DNA of 64,000 nucleotides from Nitrospina sp. (GCA_024648695.1 JACAVV010000007.1:166294-230293), one strand, 5' to 3'. Shown: positions 44,405-53,843, counted from the stretch's first letter. Numbers and translations: made by a program. Notes: a model not told the origin generated them from the letters alone.

Positions 44405-44493
44405 ATTTGACCTTAGTTTTGGGTAAAGGGCATCCTCTCTCCACAAAGTAAAGGGAAGGGATGAGGCTAGCCATTAAAAATACAGCTCTAAGT

Positions 44494-45612
44494 TCAACGG
44501 TGCGCTTTATGATAAGCGGTCCACACTCGGCAATGGCCCCGGGCAAAGGCTTCGAATCCCATCAGTTTGTATTTCCAGCGGCCCTTTAAAATACGATAAC
44601 ACTCTTCCGTTACCGATTCACCATACTCCCCAAATAAACGTTCCACATCTCTCGTCGGCGTTTTATTGATGACGGACTTCAAGGTGACCGTTTTTAATGC
44701 CTGGGCACTTGCTCGCTTGGACTCTTTATAATAACGCAAAACTTCTTTCATCTCCTTGCGTTTGCCAGGTCGATACGAATGTCCGGCGACATAGGTGGTA
44801 AAGGAAAGTTTCAGTGCGGCCTCAATCCCTTTCATCTGATTTTCAATATCGATGGTGAAAGAGTTCTTGGAAGGAACGGCTTTTGGCGTGGCCACATCCA
44901 CGTACATCAAAATCTTTTGGTCCGGAAGATGAATAATGATGTTTCCTTTGCCATGTCCTTCGCCGGGATAGGACAATTCAACGTTGATTCCACCAAAATT
45001 TATCGAATAGGACGTTCCGAACGAGATATTGGGCAAAGGTTGTTTGGATCCCTTGTACCCTTCCAGAAACTTTCGAGTTTCCAGTTGCGCGATGATCTGT
45101 GCTTCCCTTGAAAACAGGTTGGCATCCCCTATATGGTCGTGATGCCCATGGGAGTAAATTATGAATTTTACAGGAAGCTGGGAGACCTCTCGAATGGCTT
45201 TTTGCAAAGACCTGCCTCTGCCGCCGATAGGGTCTACCAGCAATACGCCATCCTTGGTAGCAACGAACAACGTGTTGTAAACTCCTGTTGAGAAAAAATA
45301 AACGGAGTTCGCCAGTTTTTTGAGAAAATATCCTTTCGCAGGCATGGGGGGCACCTCTTCCACATAACCGTCCGGGGCATACCCTTTTGGTGTAGGGGAT
45401 GCTTTATGTGGAACCGTCCGCCTTCCCGGTCCTTTCGAAACCGGTTTCCGTTTACCCAGCGTTTCAGCGCATGCTCCCAAAAAGAAAATGCACAGCACCA
45501 GAAAGGCAACAATCTTCCAGCTCCTGATTTCTTTTTTAAAGAACGACTGTGCAAAACCTGTATTCAAGGGGAGCTTTTCAATAACACGTTTCCAATCAAT
45601 AAAAAGAACCAT
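44494..45612 (-). CDS. Metallo-beta-lactamase fold lipoprotein
   Basis: A 372-residue protein. ATG behind TTGAGG. A 30-residue polar start, then a hydrophobic stretch and lipobox FLGAC (Cys near 47), so it is lipid-anchored. The fold has the metal motif YSHGHHDHIGDAN (H-x-H-x-D-H), a later His in GEGHGKGN, and GGRGRSLQKAI; one further ligand is in VAGHSY. Such periplasmic enzymes hydrolyse varied substrates; which one is unknown. No other gene on this strand is adjacent. Confidence 0.8.
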   Translation of the reverse strand: MVLFIDWKRVIEKLPLNTGFAQSFFKKEIRSWKIVAFLVLCIFFLGACAETLGKRKPVSKGPGRRTVPHKASPTPKGYAPDGYVEEVPPMPAKGYFLKKLANSVYFFSTGVYNTLFVATKDGVLLVDPIGGRGRSLQKAIREVSQLPVKFIIYSHGHHDHIGDANLFSREAQIIAQLETRKFLEGYKGSKQPLPNISFGTSYSINFGGINVELSYPGEGHGKGNIIIHLPDQKILMYVDVATPKAVPSKNSFTIDIENQMKGIEAALKLSFTTYVAGHSYRPGKRKEMKEVLRYYKESKRASAQALKTVTLKSVINKTPTRDVERLFGEYGESVTEECYRILKGRWKYKLMGFEAFARGHCRVWTAYHKAHR

Positions 45613-45790
45613 TTTTCCTCAACAAATTAAAGCGGATCAGGTATACTTTATAGGTGCAACGGATTCGGACCCGATGGGCACCCCATCCATATTCAATCCC
45701 TTTCCGGCCTAGTAATGGGATCAATCTCCTTCAGTATAGCTTCTTAAAGAAAATATCAATTTAAATTTTTTATTCAAGGGAGAGAACAAA

Positions 45791-46099
45791 ATGAAACGAG
45801 TTTGTCTTTTACTTTTTTTAAGTTTGATGTCCACCCTGATCATTAGTTGTGGAACCCTTGGAAAAAATTTCGACTCCTCCCGAGTGCAAGATATCAAAAA
45901 CAACCAGACCACCAAAGCAGAGATTCTGGACTGGTTTGGTATCCCTTTTAAGGAAGGTATGGAGAACCAATATGTCATGTGGACTTACCAGTTCGATAAA
46001 TATTCTGCCGGAAGCACAAAATCCAAAGATCTGGTCATTTTGTTTAACGATGCCAACGTCGTGAAAGCCTATCGTTACACAACCACAGGCGACTATTAG
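45791..46099 (+). CDS. BamE/SmpA-like small lipoprotein
   Basis: A 102-residue lipoprotein: lipobox LIISC (Cys at about 20), then a BamE-like domain with the motif TTKAEILDWFGIPFKEG and ending in a strand VVILFNDANVVKAYRY. BamE is part of the outer-membrane protein assembly machine, but many paralogues have other roles; here there is no bam neighbour. GGGAGAACAAA before the ATG is a good ribosome site. Confidence 0.7.
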   Translation: MKRVCLLLFLSLMSTLIISCGTLGKNFDSSRVQDIKNNQTTKAEILDWFGIPFKEGMENQYVMWTYQFDKYSAGSTKSKDLVILFNDANVVKAYRYTTTGDY

Positions 46100-46137
46100 A
46101 CCGCCTTTGTACCCTACAATATCCTTTATTGATTTCC

Positions 46138-46782
46138 ATGCGTCCTGTCGATTTAATTGTCTATGATTTCGACGGGACTCTTATTGATTCCAAGCAGGAC
46201 ATCGCCGATTCGGTGAACCTCGCTTTGGCCGACCTTGGCCTCCGTGCCTTGCCCCGTAAACTCCTGTACAGTTATATTGGGAGGGGTGTGGACGCCCTTA
46301 TCCGGAGCGCCCTCGCGGGTACAGGATACAATAACCTTGTACGCGCTGTAGAATGTTTTCGACACCATTACAGCAAGCATTTGCTTGATCACACGAATAT
46401 CTTCCCCAACGGACGCGAAACGGTTCAATTTTTTTCCAACAAGAAGCAGGCAATATTTTCCAACAAGCCGAGGTTATATATTCAGAAAATCCTGGAGGCT
46501 CTGGACTTTCAGGAGCTCTTTGTTGAAGTTTTGGGTGGCGATAGCGTAGCCGAAAAAAAGCCGCACCCTCAAGGATTGCTTCAGTTGATGAAGTCATTAA
46601 ACGCGACCCCGGAACGAGTGGTTATGGTAGGCGACAGTCCGCTCGATATTCAGTCAGGAAAAAGCGCAGGTGCTCATACCTGCGCAGTGACCCATGGCCT
46701 GACCGAGCCAAGTATATTGAAAGAAAACAATCCCAACTGGATGATTCACAATCTGGCCGAGCTAAAGGAAATCCTCTGTTAG
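46138..46782 (+). CDS. HAD-superfamily hydrolase, phosphoglycolate phosphatase-like
   Basis: Starting at MRPVDLIVYDFDGTLIDSK, 214 residues. Motif I DFDGT with Asp10/Asp12, motif III Lys in AEKKPHPQ and motif IV VGDSPLDIQSGKSAG are all present; a small helical cap lies in between. This is closest in pattern to Gph, which removes phosphate from 2-phosphoglycolate, though the real substrate is open. Confidence 0.85.
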   Translation: MRPVDLIVYDFDGTLIDSKQDIADSVNLALADLGLRALPRKLLYSYIGRGVDALIRSALAGTGYNNLVRAVECFRHHYSKHLLDHTNIFPNGRETVQFFSNKKQAIFSNKPRLYIQKILEALDFQELFVEVLGGDSVAEKKPHPQGLLQLMKSLNATPERVVMVGDSPLDIQSGKSAGAHTCAVTHGLTEPSILKENNPNWMIHNLAELKEILC

Positions 46783-46794
46783 TAGGAAAAATAG

Positions 46795-47019
46795 TTAAAA
46801 GCCAAACGCCGAACCATATTTACGACGCGTGAGCAAAGTGAGCCCAGCCGGACCGTCACCCAAAGAAAACCACAGCACACACCGGCCGATAGCGTTTAGC
46901 AAAAGATCAAACTTTTTAGGCCGGAGGTTCCCTCCGCCGTGGGCCGAACCGGAGCTTCCTCCAGGCGTCGCCTGGTTGGGTTGACTTTTTGGTGGCGTGC
47001 CCCTAAAATTCCTGCACTG
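46795..47019. other. Short intergenic region with a palindrome before mpl
   Basis: 225 bases, GC-rich, with no gene that has a ribosome site. It holds the palindrome CCAGGC-GTC-GCCTGG at 46961-46975, which recurs at 53828 with GTA as the loop. Confidence 0.4.
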
Positions 47020-48432
47020 ATGAAATCCGAATCCATAAAGACAATTTACCTGATCGCCATCTGCGGAACTGGAATGGCTTCCCTGGCAGGACTGCTCAAG
47101 GAAGCCGGTTACCAGGTGACAGGATCCGATGGCAATATCTATCCGCCCATGAGCACCCTGCTGGAAGACCTGGGCATACCCGTCAAAGCCGGTTACAAGC
47201 GCGAGAATATCACCTCCGATATCGATTTGGTGGTGGTAGGCAACGCCGTTTCCAAAACCAACGAAGAAGTCCAGGAAGTGCTCGCCCAAAACATCCCCTA
47301 CACTTCGTTTCCCCAGGCCCTGAGCCGATTCTTTTTAGAAGGACGCAAATCGCTGGTAGTGACTGGAACACATGGAAAAACCACAACCACTTCCATGTTA
47401 AGCTGGGTCCTGGAAACCGCCGGAAAAGAACCCGGATTTATGGTGGGCGGATGGCTGAACAATTTTCAACGCAACTACAAAGTACCGGGCGGAGACTATT
47501 TCGTTACCGAAGGCGATGAATACGACACCGCCTATTTCGACAAAGGGCCCAAGTTCCTGCATTACCAGCCCCATTCCGCAATTCTCACCAGCATCGAATT
47601 CGATCACGCAGACATCTTTAACAGCCTGGAAGAAATCGAAGCCGCTTTCGAAAAATTCGTCTCATTGATTCCCACAGAGGGTTTCCTCCTGGTAGAACAC
47701 ACAGTAAAAACAGAGAAGAAAATCTGGAGCAACGTGGTGTGCAAACTGGAAACCTATGGATTTGATCCCTCCGCCGATTGGTCTGTGGGCGATTACCGGT
47801 TTGAAGGCAAGGAAGGATGCTTCCAGATATCAAGGCAGGGCCAGTCGCTCGGCGAATTCAGGTTGCCCATGGTAGGACGCCACAACGCTTTAAATGCTAC
47901 AGCCGTGACGGCTTTGGCTATCAACTGTGGAATCCCTTTGGAGGAAGTACGCTCTGGATTGAACACATTTCGCGGTGTCAAACGCAGGCAGGAAATTGTG
48001 GGGGAGGAAAAAGGTGTACTCGTGATCGACGATTTCGCGCATCACCCCACCGCCATTCACCTTACCGTTTCAGCGATTAAGGAAGCTTTTCCCGATCGCA
48101 GGCTTTGGGCCGTATTCGAACCGAGGTCGGCAACCTCGCGAAGAAACGTATTGCAAGAACCTTTCGCTAAAAGTTTCGGTTCAGCCGATAAAGTGATTCT
48201 TGCCGGATTGCACGCCCCCGAAAAAATAGCACCCGAAGACCGCTTCGACCCGGAAGGAGTCGTGCAGACCATGGAAGGGGAAGGCACCAAGGCCTGGTAC
48301 ATTCCCGAAGTGGAAAGTATCGTCGACTTTTTGGGCGAACGTTTACAAGTGAATGACGTTGTGCTCATCATGTCATCCGGCGGATTTTACGGAATACACC
48401 AAAAGCTGTTGAACCGCCTGGCTGGAGCCTGA
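47020..48432 (+). CDS. mpl: UDP-N-acetylmuramate:tripeptide ligase Mpl (peptidoglycan recycling)
   Basis: The ATG at 47020 starts MKSESIKTIYLIAICGTGMASLAGLL (shown as its first glycine-rich motif), giving 470 residues. Mur-ligase features: the P-loop VVTGTHGKTTTTSM near 113, TEGDEYDTAYFD, LTSIEFDHADIF, HHPTAI and EPRSATSRRNV. Mpl joins the tripeptide L-Ala-gamma-D-Glu-meso-DAP to UDP-MurNAc, in the cytoplasm, during wall recycling; it differs from MurC in this EFDHADIF motif. MltA elsewhere in the window generates the muropeptides. Confidence 0.9.
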   Translation: MKSESIKTIYLIAICGTGMASLAGLLKEAGYQVTGSDGNIYPPMSTLLEDLGIPVKAGYKRENITSDIDLVVVGNAVSKTNEEVQEVLAQNIPYTSFPQALSRFFLEGRKSLVVTGTHGKTTTTSMLSWVLETAGKEPGFMVGGWLNNFQRNYKVPGGDYFVTEGDEYDTAYFDKGPKFLHYQPHSAILTSIEFDHADIFNSLEEIEAAFEKFVSLIPTEGFLLVEHTVKTEKKIWSNVVCKLETYGFDPSADWSVGDYRFEGKEGCFQISRQGQSLGEFRLPMVGRHNALNATAVTALAINCGIPLEEVRSGLNTFRGVKRRQEIVGEEKGVLVIDDFAHHPTAIHLTVSAIKEAFPDRRLWAVFEPRSATSRRNVLQEPFAKSFGSADKVILAGLHAPEKIAPEDRFDPEGVVQTMEGEGTKAWYIPEVESIVDFLGERLQVNDVVLIMSSGGFYGIHQKLLNRLAGA

Positions 48433-48441
48433 TGGAGACTT

Positions 48442-49563
48442 ATGGATTATCTGGGAGAGCTTAAGCTGGCGCTGGTGCAATCGGGCCTCTTCATTCCGTC
48501 CTTTCTGGTGGAGAAAGATGAGATCGTTCATTCTATCTGGCCGGGAATCGCGGAACATGAAATCGTCCTCAATTTGGGAGAAGACTTTTCAGCCAAAACC
48601 GTTCTGACTTCCGGTCAGCCGGAGGATCTGAACCTGATCCATCGCAACAAGAACTTTCATGTGGTTATTAACAATACCGAGCAGGCAGTAGGATTGGTGC
48701 CGCCTCCTGTGTTCCATCGTAAACAGTATAAATTAAACACGCCTTTTTCAAATAATGTGAACCTGGACGGGTATTGCCTGAACATCAATTTGCGGTTCAT
48801 GGGAAAGGAAAACCGGCTCAACCTGAACCAGGGCGAAATCCTGTCATTGATCCAGGAAGGCGTTAGAGAAAGCCGTGTGGAACTGGTGCAGTTCAATCTC
48901 GATTATTGTCCCAGCCCGGACCGGGGGTTCGGCAACCTGATTCCTATGATCCGCTCGATCAAAAAAAACACCGGCCTGTTCTTGTCCCTACGCGGATTGC
49001 CCCCGGAAGAGAAGCGCAAGATCGATAAAATTTATGCCGCGGGAATCGATTTGCTGGATTTCCCGCTGGAAGGGTTTTCCGACCCGGAATACCTGGAACA
49101 AATCATGCCGCAGGAGAATATTTTTCAGGCCCTGGAGTATGCCGCCGGAATTTTTCCCAAAGGCGCGGTGTTTACGGAACTTGTTACTGACAACAAATCC
49201 CTGGAAGATACTCATTCGCAAATTTCAAGATTAGCCAAAGTGGGCGTTATTCCTATATTGGACTTGCGTAAGACCCATAAACTGGGAGGCATCCAATACA
49301 CTGATATGTTGCAGTTGGTGCGGCATTTGAAGGAATCAGTTCGAGGAAACAAAACGCCGTTAAAATGGCTGTTTCCAATGAACCATTTTGTGTCTCCACT
49401 CGATGCCAATTTTTTTCTGCAAAAACCATCCGAGGCCAAACTCGCCACCCGGCCCATTTACCGGTCCCTTCTGGGCAAAAAAGCTTCCGAAGGATTTGCC
49501 GCTATGCGGCGTAAACTACGTGTCCAGGATATCAGCGATTCCTACGAATCCGCTGGCCTCTAG
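48442..49563 (+). CDS. Protein of unknown function, radical-SAM-like barrel without the Cys motif
   Basis: A 373-residue protein ten bases after mpl. About residues 110-260 read like a TIM-barrel half (YCLNINLRFMGKENRLNLNQGE, VQFNLDYCPSPDRGFGNLIPM, DLLDFPLEGFSDPEYLEQI; each as a shorter motif here), with strand-helix spacing of radical-SAM enzymes but no CxxxCxxC cluster. It could be a degenerate member or a different barrel. Tight spacing to mpl suggests a shared transcript. Confidence 0.45.
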   Translation: MDYLGELKLALVQSGLFIPSFLVEKDEIVHSIWPGIAEHEIVLNLGEDFSAKTVLTSGQPEDLNLIHRNKNFHVVINNTEQAVGLVPPPVFHRKQYKLNTPFSNNVNLDGYCLNINLRFMGKENRLNLNQGEILSLIQEGVRESRVELVQFNLDYCPSPDRGFGNLIPMIRSIKKNTGLFLSLRGLPPEEKRKIDKIYAAGIDLLDFPLEGFSDPEYLEQIMPQENIFQALEYAAGIFPKGAVFTELVTDNKSLEDTHSQISRLAKVGVIPILDLRKTHKLGGIQYTDMLQLVRHLKESVRGNKTPLKWLFPMNHFVSPLDANFFLQKPSEAKLATRPIYRSLLGKKASEGFAAMRRKLRVQDISDSYESAGL

Positions 49564-50091
49564 CCCGAATATTTCATGAGCATAAAAAAGGACAAACCAG
49601 GTAAAAAGAATAGAGTGTCATCCTGAATGAAATGAAGGATCTCTGGTAGAACATTGATTTGGTTTTGAATCATGGTTATCCCCCCAAAAAAAATGTTCTT
49701 TCCTGGTAAAGGGAGTTTTCATTCGAATTTTTAGTTTACTGACCAAGAAAAGTTATTCTTACGTTAAATGGTTCATTAGAGATCCTTCAATTCATTCAGG
49801 ATGTCACTTCTGCCTTCTAACGGCAATTTGTATGCTCAAACAGCAAACCTGGAGCATCAGGTTTTTTCCTCAGAATGACGTCCATGGGGCCTTTGCTGTT
49901 CCTCTCAAATTGTTCTCATGAAAAATGCAGAATAATCTCCTCTCGTACAGTTTAATTCATGCTTTTCAATACCTTACAATTTACTGACATTTTTTACTAA
50001 AGCTATTTTTCGAAATCTCCGAAAAGAAGAGAAATTGAGATTCCAGGGAAGGAACCTCAGTAAGATCATCTCTTATTGGAGGAAACTTTCG
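49564..50091. other. Repeat-rich intergenic region
   Basis: About 530 bases. A pair of long inverted repeats (49615-49647 and 49774-49809), each with TGTCATCCTGAATGAA-like sequence, encloses about 130 AT-rich bases. A third, half-length copy (CAGAATGACGTCC in the other orientation) lies at about 49873. Similar TCATCCTGA...GGATCT palindromes are scattered in many bacterial genomes. No gene seen. Confidence 0.6.
49615..49809. repeat. Inverted-repeat element, MITE- or REP-like
   Basis: The left arm starts GTGTCATCCTGAATGAAATG and the right arm is its imperfect complement (GAGATCCTTCAATTCATTCA). Between them is a non-coding core of about 125 bases. No transposase. A short non-autonomous element is the simplest reading. 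Confidence 0.55.
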
Positions 50092-50637
50092 ATGGAACTC
50101 GCATCCGTTGGCGTTCAGGTCAACCAAATTCAATCTTCACGCATTCTCGCTCAATTTGGTAACGGCGATTCGGAAGGATTTTTCGTCAAGGAAGAAACGT
50201 CCTTCCAGTCGGTCGCCGCTACGGTAAATATAAGCAAACCTGAAAACCCCGGTCCGTTTGCCCTTGAAGCCATCATCAACAAAATCAACGAAATTCTGCG
50301 TCCTCAACTGGGTGAAAACGCTGTTCAGAATTCCCTGGGTACCGACTTCTCGCCGGAAGCGACCGCAGAACGCATCGTTAATCTGGCTACCGGTTTTTTC
50401 GGGCTCTATCAACAACAGAATCCGGACGAAGCTCCCGATTCAGCGCTGAGCAATTTTTTGTCGACGATTCGTGACGCCATTGATGAAGGATTTGAAGAGG
50501 CCCGCGAAATATTGACCAGCTTACGTGCTTTGACAGACGAAATATCGAATACCATCGACGAGACCTACGATCTGGTTCAACAAGGACTCGACCGATTCGA
50601 GCAGGAGCAAACGGCTAATCTGGCCGTGACGGTTTAA
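50092..50637 (+). CDS. DUF5610-family protein
   Basis: The ATG at 50092, eight bases after GGAGG, begins MELASVGVQVNQIQSS and gives 181 residues; a longer reading is possible but has no ribosome site. The centre (ALEAIINKINEILRPQLGE, then SPEATAERIVNLATGFFGL and EGFEEAREIL) matches DUF5610. Helical, soluble, function unknown. A strong hairpin follows 60 bases downstream. Confidence 0.7.
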   Translation: MELASVGVQVNQIQSSRILAQFGNGDSEGFFVKEETSFQSVAATVNISKPENPGPFALEAIINKINEILRPQLGENAVQNSLGTDFSPEATAERIVNLATGFFGLYQQQNPDEAPDSALSNFLSTIRDAIDEGFEEAREILTSLRALTDEISNTIDETYDLVQQGLDRFEQEQTANLAVTV

Positions 50638-50696
50638 TAAAGTTTAGATTTATTTGTACTGGCATGTAGTAACCACCACCTCCCATTTGTTTCGGA

Positions 50697-50741
50697 GCGG
50701 TGGGGAACAAGCGATCAGGATGATCCGGTTCCCCCCGCACC
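50697..50741 (+). terminator. Large GC-rich hairpin after the DUF5610 gene
   Basis: GCGGTGGGGAAC pairs with GTTCCCCCCGCACC, and an inner GATC/GATC extends the stem. There is no immediate T-run, so it may be a terminator with help from Rho or a structured element of another kind. Confidence 0.4.
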
Positions 50742-50867
50742 GGACATGATTCCTCCCTTTTATTAGTCCTGATAATTTCCAAAATTTCTTACCTGCATTT
50801 TTTTCTAAAGCTTCGCCCAAATTCAGTGTATAACACGGCAGATGTTTAACCCTCACCATGGGAAACT

Positions 50868-52007
50868 ATGAACATTTGTTTGTCGGTCAATTCTTCACCC
50901 TGGTCACGTTTTAAAGGGGGAGGACAGATAGCTGTCCACCACCTGGCGACCGCTTTGAGCCGACGCGGACACCAGGTATGGGTTTTGTATTCCAAAAGTC
51001 CGGATGAGTCGATTGATCCCGAAACGGAATACAACATCCGGTGGGTGCGCCACTTCGAGGTGGCTACATTCAATCTGAATATTTTCTCCTTTGCCTGGGG
51101 ATTGTTTCGGTTGGCCCGTAATGAACGGTTGGATGTGATTCACGGCAATGCCGAGGAAGCTTTTTTGTTTCGATGTTGGAAAAAGAAAGCCGTGCAGGGA
51201 CTTTTTTTTACATCGCATGCACCTTATATTCCAGACACAAGCTGGCTGGGCGGCTTGATGAACCCAGTCCGCTTTTTAAAATCCTTGAACACCTACTTCC
51301 TCCGAGGCGCGGCAAAGCAAGCGGACCGCGTCATCACCTTCAGTGAATTTTCCAAACAGTTGGTGGTCAAGGGATTGGGGCAGAATTCAAAAGGTCGCGT
51401 CTCTGTGTTGTCACCAGGAATAGATCCATCCTGGTTGCAGATAAAAAATGAACCAGGCGACGGGTTTCATATTGTTTTCTGGGGCAGACTCGAAAAGGAA
51501 AAAGGAATCCATGAATTGCTGGAGGCTTTCCAATCATTTGCCAAAGACGTTTCCGAAAGCCACTTGACATTAATCGGCGAGGGAAACCAAATGGCGGATT
51601 GCCAGGACCGCATCAAACAATGGGGGTTGACGGATCGTGTGACGTTCACAGGCTGGCAAGAGGTGTCGAGCATACAAAACATTGCCGCACGAAGCCATGT
51701 CGCTGTGTTTCCATCCCATGTCGAAAGTTTTGGGCTGGCGGTAGCTGAAGGCCTGGGAGCGGGTTTGCCTGTGGTTGCTACTGAAGCGGGAGCCCTTCCC
51801 GAAATTGTAGAATCAGGTATCACAGGAACATTGGTTCCGCCCAGGAATGCCGAAGCCTTGCATTCTGCGTTGTTGCTGGTTTACAGCGAACCTGAAAAGT
51901 ATCGAGCCCTGGCCAAACAGGGTCGGGATCGCGTGAAGCGTCAATTTTCCTGGGACGTGGCGGCGGAACATTTGGAAAAAATTTATCAGGGAACAAGGGC
52001 GGGTTGA
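50868..52007 (+). CDS. Glycosyltransferase, family 4 (GT-B fold)
   Basis: A 379-residue protein. The N-terminal domain begins MNICLSVNSSPWSRFKGG with the usual GGGQIAVHHLATALSRRGH pattern; the C-terminal nucleotide-sugar domain has FWGRLEKEKGIHELLEAF, VESFGLAVAEGLGAGLPVVA and EAGALPEIV, including the E(7)E arrangement. It transfers a sugar from a nucleotide sugar to an unknown acceptor, probably in envelope polysaccharide synthesis. Confidence 0.88.
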   Translation: MNICLSVNSSPWSRFKGGGQIAVHHLATALSRRGHQVWVLYSKSPDESIDPETEYNIRWVRHFEVATFNLNIFSFAWGLFRLARNERLDVIHGNAEEAFLFRCWKKKAVQGLFFTSHAPYIPDTSWLGGLMNPVRFLKSLNTYFLRGAAKQADRVITFSEFSKQLVVKGLGQNSKGRVSVLSPGIDPSWLQIKNEPGDGFHIVFWGRLEKEKGIHELLEAFQSFAKDVSESHLTLIGEGNQMADCQDRIKQWGLTDRVTFTGWQEVSSIQNIAARSHVAVFPSHVESFGLAVAEGLGAGLPVVATEAGALPEIVESGITGTLVPPRNAEALHSALLLVYSEPEKYRALAKQGRDRVKRQFSWDVAAEHLEKIYQGTRAG

Positions 52008-52097
52008 CATAAATTGTCAAAAAAGAAAAAAAAGTCTGGCAATTGCCAACCGTGTTTTTTATTCTAACGAAGCCGATAGTGAACCTGGAGTCAGCCC

Positions 52098-52511
52098 ATG
52101 AGCTCAGCGGACAAAAAAAATAATTCCAGTCAATGCGCTAAATGTTTGCCAGCCAAATGTTGCACCTATTTTGCGTTCGAGATTGACGAACCGCAATCGC
52201 GTAAAGACTACGAAAGTTACCTCTGGAAAATCGCTCACGAAAAAGTTTCCATCTACATCCAGAAGGGAAAATGGCATATCATGATCCACACGAAATGCCA
52301 GTTTTTAACCGAGGATAATTTGTGCGGCATCTACGAATATCGCCCCTACCTTTGCCGGGAACACAGCACCGAAAACTGTGAATACACCAACGACGAATAC
52401 GATTTCACCGAACATTTCAAGAGTTACGACGAACTGCTTGAATACATCAAGCGCGAAACCAACTACCGCTTCAAACAACCCCCCACTGGGGTCCCGCAAA
52501 CTTGCTTTTGA
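52098..52511 (+). CDS. YkgJ-family cysteine cluster protein
   Basis: A 137-residue protein with an early Cys cluster (CAKCLPAKCCTYF) and a second (CQFLTEDNLCGIYEYRPYLC), the pattern of the YkgJ zinc- or iron-chelating family. Cytoplasmic, role unclear. It converges with the cytochrome operon. Confidence 0.8.
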   Translation: MSSADKKNNSSQCAKCLPAKCCTYFAFEIDEPQSRKDYESYLWKIAHEKVSIYIQKGKWHIMIHTKCQFLTEDNLCGIYEYRPYLCREHSTENCEYTNDEYDFTEHFKSYDELLEYIKRETNYRFKQPPTGVPQTCF

Positions 52512-52557
52512 TGATGAAAGCTAATCGATTCAGCGTTTAAATTTCAAAAAGAGTCTC

Positions 52558-53034
52558 TCACGCCCCTTCGCATTCGCACAGTTCGCGGATGTAGCGAACC
52601 AGGGAATGGATGGTGTCGTCGTCCAGAGTGTGTCCCCACGCGGGCATGCAGGGCGCGCGCCCTACGCTGAGTCCACCTGACTTGATGGCCAGGAACAATT
52701 GATCATCGGACCGCGATTCCAGATAAGAAGCTTTGGTGTGGTCGCGGGGTAACACGGGAAGCAGTCTGGCGTTGATGCCATCGCCTTTTCCTTTGATGCC
52801 GTGACATTGCGCGCAATACCATTGGTAGGTTTGTTTTGTCGCTTCAGTAACCCGGCTGACCGGTTGGGGCTCGGGTGCTGAGGCGGTAGGAGCAGGGACT
52901 ACTGCAGTAGGAGGCTTTTCCGCAGTGTTTTGCTTTGATGGTGATTCACCACAGGCTACGAGGGCGAATGCGATCAAGAGGAACCCCAAGGCGATTTTTA
53001 TTAAATGTGCAGTTTTGCAAAAATAGGATTTCAT
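52558..53034 (-). CDS. Monoheme cytochrome c lipoprotein
   Basis: The ATG at 53034 overlaps the stop of the upstream cytochrome gene (ATGA), so translation is coupled. 158 residues: signal and lipobox ALVAC (Cys28), a proline-rich linker, then a cytochrome c domain with CAQCH at 74-78 and a Met ligand candidate in APCMPAWG. Likely anchored in the outer or inner membrane facing the periplasm. Last gene of the four-cytochrome operon. Confidence 0.88.
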   Translation of the reverse strand: MKSYFCKTAHLIKIALGFLLIAFALVACGESPSKQNTAEKPPTAVVPAPTASAPEPQPVSRVTEATKQTYQWYCAQCHGIKGKGDGINARLLPVLPRDHTKASYLESRSDDQLFLAIKSGGLSVGRAPCMPAWGHTLDDDTIHSLVRYIRELCECEGA

Positions 53035-53693
53035 TTCAGGTTTTCTTTTTTCATGCTCATGATGTATTTGGTCAGTAAAATCACCACGTCCTTTTCCAAC
53101 TGGAATACCGGCATGCGGGTTTTCTTTTGAAACTTTTTCTGTTGCGTCAACCAGTGGAAAACCCAGTCCGCTTGCAAACGATTGCCTGCGTCTACCAACG
53201 ACGGACCCGAGACTCCGCCACGAATTTTTCCTGCGAGGTTGATCGTCTGGTGGCACGAACTGCATCCATAAGAGCGCTCAAATTTGATCTTGGTCCGAAC
53301 GCGTTTGCCTTTGGAAAGCGGCTCGGAATCCACCACCCCTTCCGGAAGATCGGCAAATTTTAAGGAGCTCAAATAATCGGCCATTTTTTTGGCTTCTTCT
53401 TCGTTGAGTGACGGGTGAGGCACGGCGATTTCAGGTTCAGCTTTGAGAAATCCAGGGTCGGTGATATAGCCTGCTTGACGAATGGGCTCGGGTTTTTGCA
53501 AATAGTTCATCAGCCATTCTTTGCGAAGCTTATTACCTGCATAAAACAAATCCGGTCCTTTGATGTTTCCCTCAGGCTGGTCCGGCGTAAAGCGGTGGCA
53601 TTGCCCACAGGCTTTTTCTTTAACCAATTCGGGAGTGGCCCAGGCTGAATGGACGAAGGCCAGAATGAATAATAGGGATGTCAGAATTTTCAT
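53031..53693 (-). CDS. Diheme c-type cytochrome, periplasmic
   Basis: 220 residues with a cleavable signal ending AWA and two heme sites, CGQCH (29-33) and CSSCH near residue 147, each in a separate cytochrome c domain (Met ligands likely near KTRMPVFQ). It probably transfers electrons in the periplasm between the multiheme proteins upstream and a terminal acceptor or oxidase; that is inferred from the operon. Confidence 0.88.
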   Translation of the reverse strand: MKILTSLLFILAFVHSAWATPELVKEKACGQCHRFTPDQPEGNIKGPDLFYAGNKLRKEWLMNYLQKPEPIRQAGYITDPGFLKAEPEIAVPHPSLNEEEAKKMADYLSSLKFADLPEGVVDSEPLSKGKRVRTKIKFERSYGCSSCHQTINLAGKIRGGVSGPSLVDAGNRLQADWVFHWLTQQKKFQKKTRMPVFQLEKDVVILLTKYIMSMKKENLK

Positions 53694-53843
53694 TCGTCTA
53701 GTGTTCCTGTTTTACAATGTTCCATGCTATTTCTTTCCTTGCGGCAGATTGAACAGGAACGCTCATGTTCAAAAATGCGATGATAAGCCATCGTTCGAAA
53801 GCCAGGCTTTATAGCCGCATGCCGCCTCCAGGCGTAGCCTGGG
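53694..53843. other. Spacer with a palindrome in the cytochrome operon
   Basis: 150 bases between two same-strand genes. It has the perfect palindrome CCAGGC-GTA-GCCTGG at 53828-53842, immediately after the stop codon of the 1261-residue protein gene. The same stem occurs at 46961. Confidence 0.5.
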
